DNA from: DATJOJ01 sp035507035
GTDB taxonomy: Bacteria > Acidobacteriota > Terriglobia > Terriglobales > Acidobacteriaceae
DNA: 64,000 bases
Direction: 5' to 3'
Assembly (NCBI GenBank): GCA_035507035.1
Contig: DATJOJ010000074.1
Span: forward strand, 62,001-126,000
Positions 23,929-31,161 of the stretch are shown piece by piece. A program made the position numbers and the translations under genes. The notes beneath the pieces were generated by a model that saw only the letters and a list, made by a program, of their open reading frames with translations, had not been told where the DNA came from and did not search any database. Position 1 is the stretch's first letter; the number at the start of each line of letters is the position of its first letter.

Positions 23929-24402
23929 CCAAGCGCGGGATCATATCACAAAGGATAGCCCGTCTAGTGTCAATTTACTGGGAACCCCATGTTCCCGGAT
24001 AGAGCCTTTTAGGCGTAGCCTTGGTTACCTTGGTACTTGGACAGGAGCGTATTCAGGTTAAGAGAAAAAATTCGGGGAAAATTCGAGGACAGACGGAACT
24101 TTCCCCACCTCTCCCGCTGGTTCTGACCCTCACCCACCACCGCCTCGGCAGAAATCTCGGTCCCAGTTTGATGCAGAGGTCGAGGGTTGCAGAGGTCCTT
24201 CGACTCCGCGGCTGCTTCGCTGCGCGAAGCAGCCGCTACGCTCAGGATGACAAGTTGGAGGAGGCGGTTGCGAACCGCCATCGAGCTGCGCTCGGCTGGA
24301 CAGCCGAAGGCGGCTGTCCCCACGTGAGCATTTCCGATCCAAGCGAACTTTGCGCCCCAACCTCGCGACTTACGCTCGGTAGGATGGAGGCACCCGCCTC
24401 CG
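23929..24402. repeat. 474-bp intergenic region rich in repeats, no gene
   Basis: Three repeat types are visible. GGGGAAA...TTTCCCC (24074-24107) encloses GAGGACAGACG. GCTGCTTCGCTGCGCGAAGC (about 24209-24228) is part of a long hairpin leading into CTCAGGATGAC (24241-24251), a reverse GTCATCCTGAG element. GGACAGCCGAAGGCGGCTGTCC (24299-24320 region) is a palindrome shared with 17343. No coding frame is convincing. Confidence 0.55.
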
Positions 24403-24918
24403 TCAGACAGGTTCGTCTTGAGTTGTCTGTTTCTTGCTTCGCGGCTTGCGGGTGAGCAGGTGCCAGGCTTCGCGATAGGGCTCGAAGCGGGCGCCGCGTC
24501 GTCCGGGGCGCGCGCTGGGATTGATGGTCAGGGCGCCGATGGATTCGATGATCTCGATCGGAAATATGTACCAGAGGTCGAGAGGCCCGATGTAGGCGGC
24601 CAGAAAGTCGATGTCGTCTCTCGTATAGCGGCGGTGCTGCAAGCCGGTGATGAGATTGAAGGCGTATCCCGCGCAGCTGGCTGTGAAGGCGGCCTTGACT
24701 TGAACGCGCAGCGGACGGCGGCTGGCGTGGACGAGGAAGTCGTAGGGCGCGGTTTCTCCGTAGGGTTTGGAGACGATGAGCCCGTGACTGGCGGCGCAGA
24801 GCGCGAAGGCCAGTTCGGCAAGCTCGCCTTTGCGCTTGGGATCGGCGATGAGGCGACGGGCCTCGGCGCGGCGACGGCGCACGGGACAGTCGCCCGCGAG
24901 TTCGCAGAGTTCGGGCAT
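24403..24918 (-). CDS. PD-(D/E)XK endonuclease, group I intron-associated family
   Basis: The 171-residue protein carries the nuclease core: KRKGELAELAFALCAASHG (acidic helix), then PYGETAPYDFLVHASRRPLR with the catalytic Asp in YDFLV, and RVQVKAAF with the QVK end of the motif. This is the pattern of the PDDEXK family first described as group I intron-associated endonucleases. No group I intron is visible around it, so it is an orphan nuclease, perhaps a selfish or defence gene. The N-terminus has a cysteine pair (ELCELAGDCPVRR) that I do not recognise. It sits in the accessory block beside the ParDE pair. Confidence 0.75.
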   Translation of the reverse strand: MPELCELAGDCPVRRRRAEARRLIADPKRKGELAELAFALCAASHGLIVSKPYGETAPYDFLVHASRRPLRVQVKAAFTASCAGYAFNLITGLQHRRYTRDDIDFLAAYIGPLDLWYIFPIEIIESIGALTINPSARPGRRGARFEPYREAWHLLTRKPRSKKQTTQDEPV

Positions 24919-25368
24919 TTAGATTTTCCTATGGGAATGAGATCGGAGTCGAAAAAAGGAAAGGCGCGGAAGCCCGCGCCTCTGAAATCTCCCTCTACTT
25001 TTAGGATATCAAGCCAGGAGGGGTGAATGGCCAAGGTTGGAAGAATTATTTCCGGAATTGAATCAGCGGGTTAGGAGGAAACGCGGTGTTCTGGGGGCTT
25101 GACAAGAAATTTACGCGGACGAGGCTCGGATTCCCGAAATGGGAATGGGTTAGTCCCTACTCGACCAAGATCAGGAGATTGGGGCAGACATAGGGCGTCC
25201 GAGCGGTTGCGCATCAGCGCGCCGATAGCCCTCTCCCACGAATCCGTGCAGACTGAGATCCTTCCGCCCGCGAAGAAAAGCGCGGGCTGTCAGGATGACA
25301 AGTTGGTCAGAGTGCGGGCTGCTGCCGAGCCGCGCTCGCTCGTCTTGTTACGCCGTCATCTTCTATCG
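24919..25368. other. 450-bp intergenic region, hairpin and repeat
   Basis: AGGCGCGG (24962-24969) and CCGCGCCT (24974-24981) form a stem upstream of the nuclease gene. GTCAGGATGACA (25289 on) is a reverse member of the GTCATCCTGAG family. No protein frame is supported. Confidence 0.45.
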
Positions 25369-25383
25369 TAATATTCTGTATTA
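25369..25383 (+). promoter_or_regulatory. Inverted repeat TAATATTCTGTATTA over the parD start
   Basis: TAATA-N5-TATTA ends on the A of the parD ATG. AT-rich dyads at this place are typical operators for ribbon-helix-helix antitoxins that repress their own operon. No ribosome site fits between it and the ATG, so the mRNA may be leaderless. Confidence 0.5.
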
Positions 25384-25616
25384 TGGAAAAACACACGGTC
25401 AGCTTCCGCATCGATGCCGACAAAGTCACCGCCCTAGACACGCTGGCCGAAGCCCTCGATCGCGATCGCAGCCATCTCCTGAATGAAGCCGTCGCCGCCT
25501 ATCTCGAGGCTCAGAGCTGGCAGGTGGAACAGATCAAAAAGAGCCTGCGCCAGGCAAACGCCGGCAAGCTCCTGACCCACGCCCAGGTCAAACAGATGGC
25601 GCGCAAATGGCGCTGA
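25383..25616 (+). CDS. Antitoxin, ribbon-helix-helix (ParD/CopG type)
   Basis: The 77-residue protein opens with a ribbon-helix-helix DNA-binding domain (KHTVSFRIDADKVTALDTLA, then DRDRSHLLNEAVAAYLEAQS) and ends in a helical toxin-binding tail. It overlaps the toxin gene by 10 bp, the usual coupling in type II toxin-antitoxin operons. The dyad at 25369-25383 is its likely operator. The pair belongs to the parDE/relBE group. Confidence 0.88.
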   Translation: MEKHTVSFRIDADKVTALDTLAEALDRDRSHLLNEAVAAYLEAQSWQVEQIKKSLRQANAGKLLTHAQVKQMARKWR

Positions 25617-25897
25617 CCCTTTACTGGACGCCGGCCGCGGTCAGTCATCTTCGCTCCACCTACGAATACGTTGCCCAGGACAACGCCCGCGCCGCGCAGG
25701 CCTTGATCGAACGCATATTGTCCGTGGCCGAAAGGCTGCGGGATTTCCCGCGAATGGGCCCTGAAGGGCGAGTCGAAGACACGCGGGAATTGGTCATCGC
25801 CGGAACGCCGTTCCTAGTGGTTTACCGCCTGCACCGCAGCCGGGTCGACGTGCTCGCCGTCTTCCACGCGGCCCGCAAGTGGCCGGAGGTGTTCTGA
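25607..25897 (+). CDS. ParE/RelE-family toxin
   Basis: The 96-residue product has the RelE/ParE fold: LTLYWTPAAVSHLRSTYEYV, AAQALIERILSVAERLRDFP, RMGPEGRVEDTRELVIAGTP and FLVVYRLHRSRVDVLAVFHA ending with RKWP. The DFPRMGxxGR and RELV motifs are typical of ParE toxins, which act on gyrase, though some members are ribosome-dependent RNases. It is 10 bp overlapped with its antitoxin. Nothing suggests it is inactive. Confidence 0.9.
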   Translation: MALTLYWTPAAVSHLRSTYEYVAQDNARAAQALIERILSVAERLRDFPRMGPEGRVEDTRELVIAGTPFLVVYRLHRSRVDVLAVFHAARKWPEVF

Positions 25898-26165
25898 TGA
25901 GTGCGCCATCCAAGCCGGTTTTGCTTGGGGCGGAGATTTATTCTCTCTACCTCGCCCCCGCCTCGCCATGTTCCTTCCGCGCTGGCGCGGCGTTGCGACT
26001 CCCAAAATCACGGGGCAGTCGCACCGGCCCGATGGAATCTCCCCCCTGGGATTCCAGCCCCAAGCCTGATGCGACTGCCCGGACGCTCTGCGAAAGCTGG
26101 CGCGGCGATTCGCAGAGCAAACCCGTGAACTAATTCAAATCATGGAAATGGTTAGAAAAGGGCTG
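25898..26165. other. Intergenic, no gene supported
   Basis: Only short self-complementary stretches are seen, such as GGAATCTCCCCCCTGGGATTCC near 26035-26056. Frames here have no ribosome sites or domain signal. Confidence 0.4.
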
Positions 26166-26462
26166 CTAGCAAAGCCAGCGGCAGAGCAAGGAAAGCGAAG
26201 AAAGCGGGGTGGAGGGATCAAGAGGCCGGACGGTCCGGCGCTGGTGCTCACTTACGGATAGAGGAAGCGGAATTTGCACGATGCGGCTGACGGTGGCGAG
26301 CATGGGCGGAGAAGAGACCGCCGCTTTGGCCACGATGGGAGCGCTGCCCCGTTGGAATGCGAAATCGGGAAGATCGACCTGCGGCAAAATCAGGATAAGC
26401 GCGAACAGGAAGAGTTCGAACAACAGCAGAGCCCAACGCCACTTGGAGAGCGAGAGTTTCAA
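26166..26462 (-). CDS. Small membrane-anchored orphan protein
   Basis: The 98-residue product has one N-terminal membrane helix (WRWALLLFELFLFALILILP) followed by a Pro/Ser-rich segment. The ELFLFALILxLPQVDLPDF signature recurs, in my recollection, in short Acidobacteriota proteins. The start is a TTG at 26462 without a clear ribosome site; the frame stays open a little upstream. It is convergent to nothing and divergent from the gamma carbonic anhydrase gene. Confidence 0.5.
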   Translation of the reverse strand: MKLSLSKWRWALLLFELFLFALILILPQVDLPDFAFQRGSAPIVAKAAVSSPPMLATVSRIVQIPLPLSVSEHQRRTVRPLDPSTPLSSLSLLCRWLC

Positions 26463-26613
26463 AGCAGGCCAAGTTAGTTCAAGCTGAGAGCATTGTCAAT
26501 AGGACTTTCTTCTTTAGGAGTTTGGCAGGGTTAGCGGACCGGTTCGGGGCTGCTCGCGCCGGCGTTAGCGAGCGTGGTATGTTCAAAGCTCCGCGAGGTG
26601 GAAATCAGACGAG

Positions 26614-27135
26614 ATGATCCGTCCTTATAAAGGCGTTGCTCCGACTATTCCTGATAGTTGTTATGTTGACGAGTCGGCGCAGATTATTGGCGATGTGGTG
26701 CTGGGCGAGCACGCCAGCGTGTGGATGAACGCAGTGTTGCGAGGCGATGTGCACTCGATCCGGGTGGGGGCGCACTCGAATATTCAGGATTGCAGCGTGC
26801 TGCATGGCATGAAGGAACAGTATGGCGTGTTTGTTGGGGAGTACGTGACCGTGGGGCATTCGGTGACGCTACATGGCTGCGTGGTAGAAGACCGCTGTCT
26901 GATTGGCATGGGGGTGATTGTGCTGAACGGGGCGAAGATCGGCGCCGGATCGATCATCGCGGCGGGAACGTTGATTCCGGAGAAGACCGTGGTTGAACCG
27001 GGGTCGCTGTGGATGGGATCGCCAGGGAAGCTTCGCCGCAAGTTGGATGAGAAGGACCAGGAAACGATCATGCGGTACGCGAATAATTATCTGGGATATA
27101 AGGAGTCGTATTTGAAGGAGCGGGGAAAGGCATAA
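26614..27135 (+). CDS. Gamma carbonic anhydrase family protein
   Basis: The 173-residue protein is a left-handed beta-helix of the YrdA/PaaY/gamma-CA family. Hexapeptide repeats run through most of it (GDVVLGEHASVWMNAVLRGD, IRVGAHSNIQDCSVLHGMKE, VGHSVTLHGCVVEDRCLIGM, IGAGSIIAAGTLIPEKTVVE). The metal histidines appear in VLHG, VGHSVTLHG. Members form trimers and either hydrate CO2 or act as acyl-transfer-like scaffolds; activity varies. It lies just before murC, separated by a repeat-rich gap. Confidence 0.9.
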   Translation: MIRPYKGVAPTIPDSCYVDESAQIIGDVVLGEHASVWMNAVLRGDVHSIRVGAHSNIQDCSVLHGMKEQYGVFVGEYVTVGHSVTLHGCVVEDRCLIGMGVIVLNGAKIGAGSIIAAGTLIPEKTVVEPGSLWMGSPGKLRRKLDEKDQETIMRYANNYLGYKESYLKERGKA

Positions 27136-27207
27136 ACACAGGGGACACAGAGAAGCACAGAGGAAAATCCTGAACACAGGGGTCGCAGGGGAACCCAGAG
27201 GAATTGG
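27135..27207. repeat. ACACAGAGG-type dispersed repeat
   Basis: AACACAGGGGACACAGAGAAG is followed by GCACAGAGGAAA and GAACACAGGGG. Related copies occur at 58118 (CAGAGAGTACAGAGG), 60100 (CTACAGAGGGCACAGAGG), 62660 (AACACAGGGACACAGAGG) and 63258-63330. The units are short direct repeats between genes. Confidence 0.6.
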
Positions 27208-27213
27208 TAACAA

Positions 27214-28650
27214 ATGTTTGCCAAGATACAACGCGTGCATTTTGTGGGGATCGGCGGCATTGGTATGAGCGGGATCGCTGAGGTGATGATCAACCTCGGC
27301 TACAAAGTGTCGGGGTCGGACTTGAAAGGTTCCGCGATTACGCAGCGGCTGAGCTCGCAGGGTGCGACGATCTTCGAAGGGCACAGCGCGGAAAACATTG
27401 CCGGCGCGGAGGTAGTGGTGACGAGTTCGGCAATTGCGGCGGAGAATCCGGAAGTGGCGGCGGCGCGCGATGCGCATGTTCCGGTCATTCCTCGGGCGGA
27501 GATGCTGGCGGAGTTGATGCGGCTGAAGTACGGCATTGCGGTTGCGGGCATGCACGGTAAAACGACAACTACGTCGATGGTGGCGGCGGTGCTGGCCGGC
27601 GGAGGGCTGGATCCGACGGTGGTGGTGGGCGGGCGCGTGGATGCGATGGGATCGAATGCGCGGCTGGGGAAGTCGCATTATCTGGTAGCCGAGGCGGATG
27701 AGAGCGACCGGTCGTTCCTCAAGCTGTCGCCGATTCTGGCGGTGGTCACGAATATTGACCGCGAGCACATGGATTGTTATCGCAACATGCGCGATGTGAA
27801 ACGAACGTTTTTGGAGTTCATGGATCGGGTGCCGTTTTATGGAATGATCGTCGCTTGCCAGGATGATCCGATCCTGCGGCGGCTTCTGCCCGAGGTGAGG
27901 CGGAGGCTGATTACCTACGGGACGCGCCGCGGATCGGATTTTCATATTGACATAGGGAAGCCAGCGAGGGCGACGGATGGCCAACCGGAGAGCCGTTTCC
28001 AAGTGAGGTTTAAGCAGGCAGACCTGGGTGAATTTCACCTGCACGTGCCGGGCGCGCACAACGTATTAAATGCGACGGCGGCAATCGCGGTGGGGATCGG
28101 GCTGGATATCGAATTGGACCACATTCGCGCTGCCCTGGAGAATTTCCGCGGGGTCGACCGGCGCTTTCAATTGCGCGGCAAGGCGGGCGGGGTCAGTGTC
28201 ATTGATGATTACGGGCATCATCCGACGGAAATTCGGGCCACGCTGGCGGCGGCGCGGGAATGCGGTTTTAACAAAGTTCATGTGGTCTTCCAGCCGCACC
28301 GGTACACGCGCACTCGCGATCTGATGGAAGAGTTTGCGGGATGCTTCGGGGATGCGGATACGCTGTTCATTCTGGACATTTACGCCGCGAGCGAACCGCC
28401 GATCGAGGGCATCAGCGGGGAAGCGCTGGCGCGTCATATTAAGGATGCGGGAGGCCACGCGGCGCAGTACGTGGCATCGCTTCCGGAGGCGGTCGAGGCG
28501 GTTGCGGACGTAGCCAAGTCCGGGGAGATGGTGCTGACGCTAGGCGCAGGAAGTGTTTCCCAGCTGGGGCCATTGATCTTAGAGAAGCTGGAAGGACACT
28601 CACGGAACGCCGATCACACGGCCGTGGCCGGATCGGGAACCCGCGGTTGA
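27214..28650 (+). CDS. murC: UDP-N-acetylmuramate--L-alanine ligase
   Basis: MurC adds L-alanine to UDP-MurNAc in the cytoplasmic phase of peptidoglycan synthesis. The 478-residue length is normal. The N-terminal Rossmann domain begins VHFVGIGGIGMSGIAEVMIN, the ATP-binding P-loop is VAGMHGKTTTTSMVAAVL, the central motif is EADESDRSFLKLSP, and the C-terminal domain has RFQLRGKAGGVSVIDDYGHH with HHPTEI. ATG 27214 has GAGGAA upstream. It stands apart from any mur/fts cluster in the window. Confidence 0.96.
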   Translation: MFAKIQRVHFVGIGGIGMSGIAEVMINLGYKVSGSDLKGSAITQRLSSQGATIFEGHSAENIAGAEVVVTSSAIAAENPEVAAARDAHVPVIPRAEMLAELMRLKYGIAVAGMHGKTTTTSMVAAVLAGGGLDPTVVVGGRVDAMGSNARLGKSHYLVAEADESDRSFLKLSPILAVVTNIDREHMDCYRNMRDVKRTFLEFMDRVPFYGMIVACQDDPILRRLLPEVRRRLITYGTRRGSDFHIDIGKPARATDGQPESRFQVRFKQADLGEFHLHVPGAHNVLNATAAIAVGIGLDIELDHIRAALENFRGVDRRFQLRGKAGGVSVIDDYGHHPTEIRATLAAARECGFNKVHVVFQPHRYTRTRDLMEEFAGCFGDADTLFILDIYAASEPPIEGISGEALARHIKDAGGHAAQYVASLPEAVEAVADVAKSGEMVLTLGAGSVSQLGPLILEKLEGHSRNADHTAVAGSGTRG

Positions 28651-28653
28651 GCC

Positions 28654-28827
28654 TTAGCGGGTTTCGCTGACATCGGCCGGCTTGATGTCGCGCCAGGGGA
28701 GCGAGCATTCATACTGCTCGAGTTCGCCGCGGGCGTCCTGCTCCATCATGTGATCGGAAGTGCGGCCACAGCAGAGGCAAAACCATTCTTTGGTCAGGTG
28801 ATTCCAGCGGACTTTATGTTGAACCAT
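28654..28827 (-). CDS. Small cysteine-motif protein, 57 residues
   Basis: From ATG 28827 the product is MVQHKVRWNHLTKEWFCLCC followed by GRTSDHMMEQDARGELEQYE and CSLPWRDIKP. Cys pairs (FCLCCG and a later Cys) suggest zinc binding. The gene runs toward murC and ends 3 bp from its stop. A perfect inverted repeat (CACGATT-N6-AATCGTG) lies just before the ATG. Function unknown. Confidence 0.6.
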   Translation of the reverse strand: MVQHKVRWNHLTKEWFCLCCGRTSDHMMEQDARGELEQYECSLPWRDIKPADVSETR

Positions 28828-28833
28828 GGCGTC

Positions 28834-28853
28834 CACGATTGTAACTAATCGTG
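28834..28853 (-). promoter_or_regulatory. Inverted repeat CACGATT-N6-AATCGTG
   Basis: The dyad is 7 bp before the ATG of the small cysteine-motif gene, where it could be an operator or a leader hairpin that hides the ribosome site. Confidence 0.4.
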
Positions 28854-28935
28854 ACAAGGATGCGGAGTCGTGTGAGTAAGTTTTTGTGACACGGAAGTAA
28901 TACAGCCGATTCCCTAGCCAGGCGAGCCTGGTGAT

Positions 28936-29733
28936 TTATTTTGCCGACTCCGGCCAGGTTGGGCCGGCCAGATCGATTTGGATGACGGGCGCGCCGGCGG
29001 AAAGCGGGCCGACAGATCGAAGGAAGATGGGGACGTCCGCTTTAAGCACCCAGACGCGTGTGTCCTGCGGTTGCTTCCCGACGAGAGGGGCAACGGCCCC
29101 GGCAACGCCTCCGATATCGATGTGCACAAGGTAGGTTTTGGCCTTGTACTGCGTCTTCTGGATGGAGAATTCGTCTTCAGACTGAGGAGAGACTACGAGC
29201 TTCACGATTCGTGGCTTGGGAGCCGCAACCACCATGCTGAGGGTGTGCTTGGCGCCGTCAGCAAGGTTTGCGAGAAGGATGGAGAGGATTCCGTTGGCGA
29301 CATCGGCAGGAATATTGAGGTGTTGGGTCGTGACTTTATCTTTGTCCTTGCCATCTTTCGACTGCCGCACTTTGACCTGGCCGGAACGACAATCAGTCCA
29401 AACTTCCATGGTGTCTTTGAAAGTGGGGCCGCTTTCGAGTAGGTGATCGCTCAGAACGCGAAACACGCCTTTCTGGGTGAAAGTGGTGGTGTCTTCGTAG
29501 ATGGAGCCGTCGTCGAAGCGGAACTTCAGGTGGGAAGATAACTGACCGCTGTGAAGTTTTTGATCCCAATCTCCGACGCCGATGGCCTTTCCCTCTTCGC
29601 TGCGGAGAACCATGAAAGCGTGAATTGATCCTTGCGGAAACTTGACGGGAATCTGCTCCCCGCTGGCGAGGACGGAAAGGTGAAGGACCAGCAGGCTAAA
29701 GAAAATCCCTCGAGAATGCGGCGCGAATGTCAT
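28936..29733 (-). CDS. Secreted protein of unknown function
   Basis: ATG 29733 begins a 265-residue product with a signal peptide (MTFAPHSRGIFFSLLVLHLS...ASG). The mature part is beta-rich (HLKFRFDDGSIYEDTTTFTQ, RVLSDHLLESGPTFKDTMEV, TTQHLNIPADVANGILSILL) and ends IQIDLAGPTWPESAK. I recognise no domain, though similar exported proteins are common in Acidobacteriota. It follows the zinc-ribbon/Sel1 gene by 71 bp and may be co-transcribed with it. Confidence 0.75.
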   Translation of the reverse strand: MTFAPHSRGIFFSLLVLHLSVLASGEQIPVKFPQGSIHAFMVLRSEEGKAIGVGDWDQKLHSGQLSSHLKFRFDDGSIYEDTTTFTQKGVFRVLSDHLLESGPTFKDTMEVWTDCRSGQVKVRQSKDGKDKDKVTTQHLNIPADVANGILSILLANLADGAKHTLSMVVAAPKPRIVKLVVSPQSEDEFSIQKTQYKAKTYLVHIDIGGVAGAVAPLVGKQPQDTRVWVLKADVPIFLRSVGPLSAGAPVIQIDLAGPTWPESAK

Positions 29734-29804
29734 AATCAGGCGGCTCAAAGGGGCTATGACGCAGAATGCAAGGAGTTCGTTGCCAAGGCCGGGATAAAGT
29801 GTGT

Positions 29805-30725
29805 TTATCGCGTGGCCAGATTGCGCTCTTCCGGGCTCATCTGGTTCCACAGACGCTGCATGTCGGCGGCGATCTTTGGGTCGGTGTGGCGATTTTGTTT
29901 TTGGACGCGGGCAAACCAGCGGTAGGCAAGAGGCAGATCGCGGATGGCGCAATGGCCGTTGGCGTACATGGATCCCAGAGCGGTTTCTGCTTTTGCGCTG
30001 GAATGCTTGGCGGCAGCCATAAGATCTTTCTGCGCGCGATCACAGTCGACCGGGACTCCATCGCCGTGAAGATATTTTTCGCCTTGGGTTTCTTCAGTTT
30101 CAGCGACGGGCGTGATTCGAGAAGCAGGCTGAACCTTGGGGCGGGAACGGCGGGGCTGTACTTGAGGAGCGGGGTGCGCAGGTTCCTGTGTTACCGACTG
30201 GGTTGAAGAGGATTCCGTTTGGGTTGAATTGACAGGCTTAGAAATTGAGGGTTGGGTTTCGGCTGTCGCCTGGGACGGAGTGGATAAGGATGGTTGCGCT
30301 GCGGCGGAGGGAGGCGGTGTGAGCTTGACGAGTTTACCGGCGAAGGCTTGAAGATCGCGCCAGTGCCAGCCGGCCACAGCGGCTGCCAAACCGAGAAGCC
30401 CTACCGCAATGTAGCGACCGGTTCGCGCCGGGGGAGGCGGCTCGACCGGAGGCTTCGACTCGAAGAAAGTTCTTATGTCCTCCGCCAGTTCGTTCGACGC
30501 GGTTGCCGATGCCTCGGCGGAAGGATCATGGACCGGTTCTGGAGAGGATTCAGTAGCGATGACTACATTATTGTTCTCGTCTTCGGCCAAGGTTGGCACG
30601 GGCGATTCGGGATCGGGCTGAGCGATCGCCGATGGCTGGCGAGCCTCGAGGAGTGGAGCTCCACAGGCGAGGCAAAGAAAGTTTCCGGCGTTATTGGCAC
30701 CACACTGACGACAGACTCTAGGCAT
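29805..30725 (-). CDS. Zinc-ribbon, single-TM protein with Sel1-like repeats
   Basis: The 306-residue protein starts with a zinc ribbon (MPRVCRQCGANNAGNFLCLACG), continues with a disordered acidic region, one membrane helix (RYIAVGLLGLAAAVAGW, about residues 103-119), a Pro/Ser/Thr linker, and ends with Sel1-type repeats (GEKYLHGDGVPVDCDRAQKD, AETALGSMYANGHCAIRDLP, YRWFARVQKQ). Ribbon and repeats are on opposite sides of the membrane, so it may connect cytoplasmic and periplasmic partners. Role unknown. Confidence 0.8.
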   Translation of the reverse strand: MPRVCRQCGANNAGNFLCLACGAPLLEARQPSAIAQPDPESPVPTLAEDENNNVVIATESSPEPVHDPSAEASATASNELAEDIRTFFESKPPVEPPPPARTGRYIAVGLLGLAAAVAGWHWRDLQAFAGKLVKLTPPPSAAAQPSLSTPSQATAETQPSISKPVNSTQTESSSTQSVTQEPAHPAPQVQPRRSRPKVQPASRITPVAETEETQGEKYLHGDGVPVDCDRAQKDLMAAAKHSSAKAETALGSMYANGHCAIRDLPLAYRWFARVQKQNRHTDPKIAADMQRLWNQMSPEERNLATR

Positions 30726-31161
30726 GAAAGCAGTTAAGTAGCATTCTACATGCCTGTTGTGGAGTAGAGTGTTATCCGACTGTGCTCCCTGAACTTATGA
30801 AAGGTTGGCCGACGATTTGCGTCCACTTATGCAGAGGCTGACAAAGGAAAAATGTTCACCGGCCTGGGCAGAATTTTCTTGCAAAAAGACCCTGGGTTCA
30901 TTTCAAAGCGGCCAGGAATTGGCACGGATTCCACAGATCAAGAGCTTTCTATTGGAAATGTATTCCTGCTTCACAGTGCAATGTTTTTCACTTCTTTTTT
31001 TGCCAAGCACCAATGAAAAACAACTAGGCTGGGTAGGATTTCTGAGTTATTATTACTGCCGCTAGTAGACGGGCGACCACGCTTGCCAGCTCGACTGCTC
31101 CCACAATTTGCGCGTGCTTGGGCCAACCGTCGTTCTATATCCATATCCGTGAGGAGGATGC
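30726..31161. other. 436-bp intergenic region, no gene seen
   Basis: The region is more AT-rich than the surroundings and separates two divergent genes, so it should hold both promoters. I see no strong consensus boxes, repeats or short coding frames. The GAGGAGG just before 31162 is the ribosome site of the next gene. Confidence 0.4.

Noticed and set aside
26869..28059. 396-codon minus-strand frame opposite murC
   Set aside because: The product is His/Arg/Pro-rich, typical of a reverse-strand shadow of a GC-rich gene.
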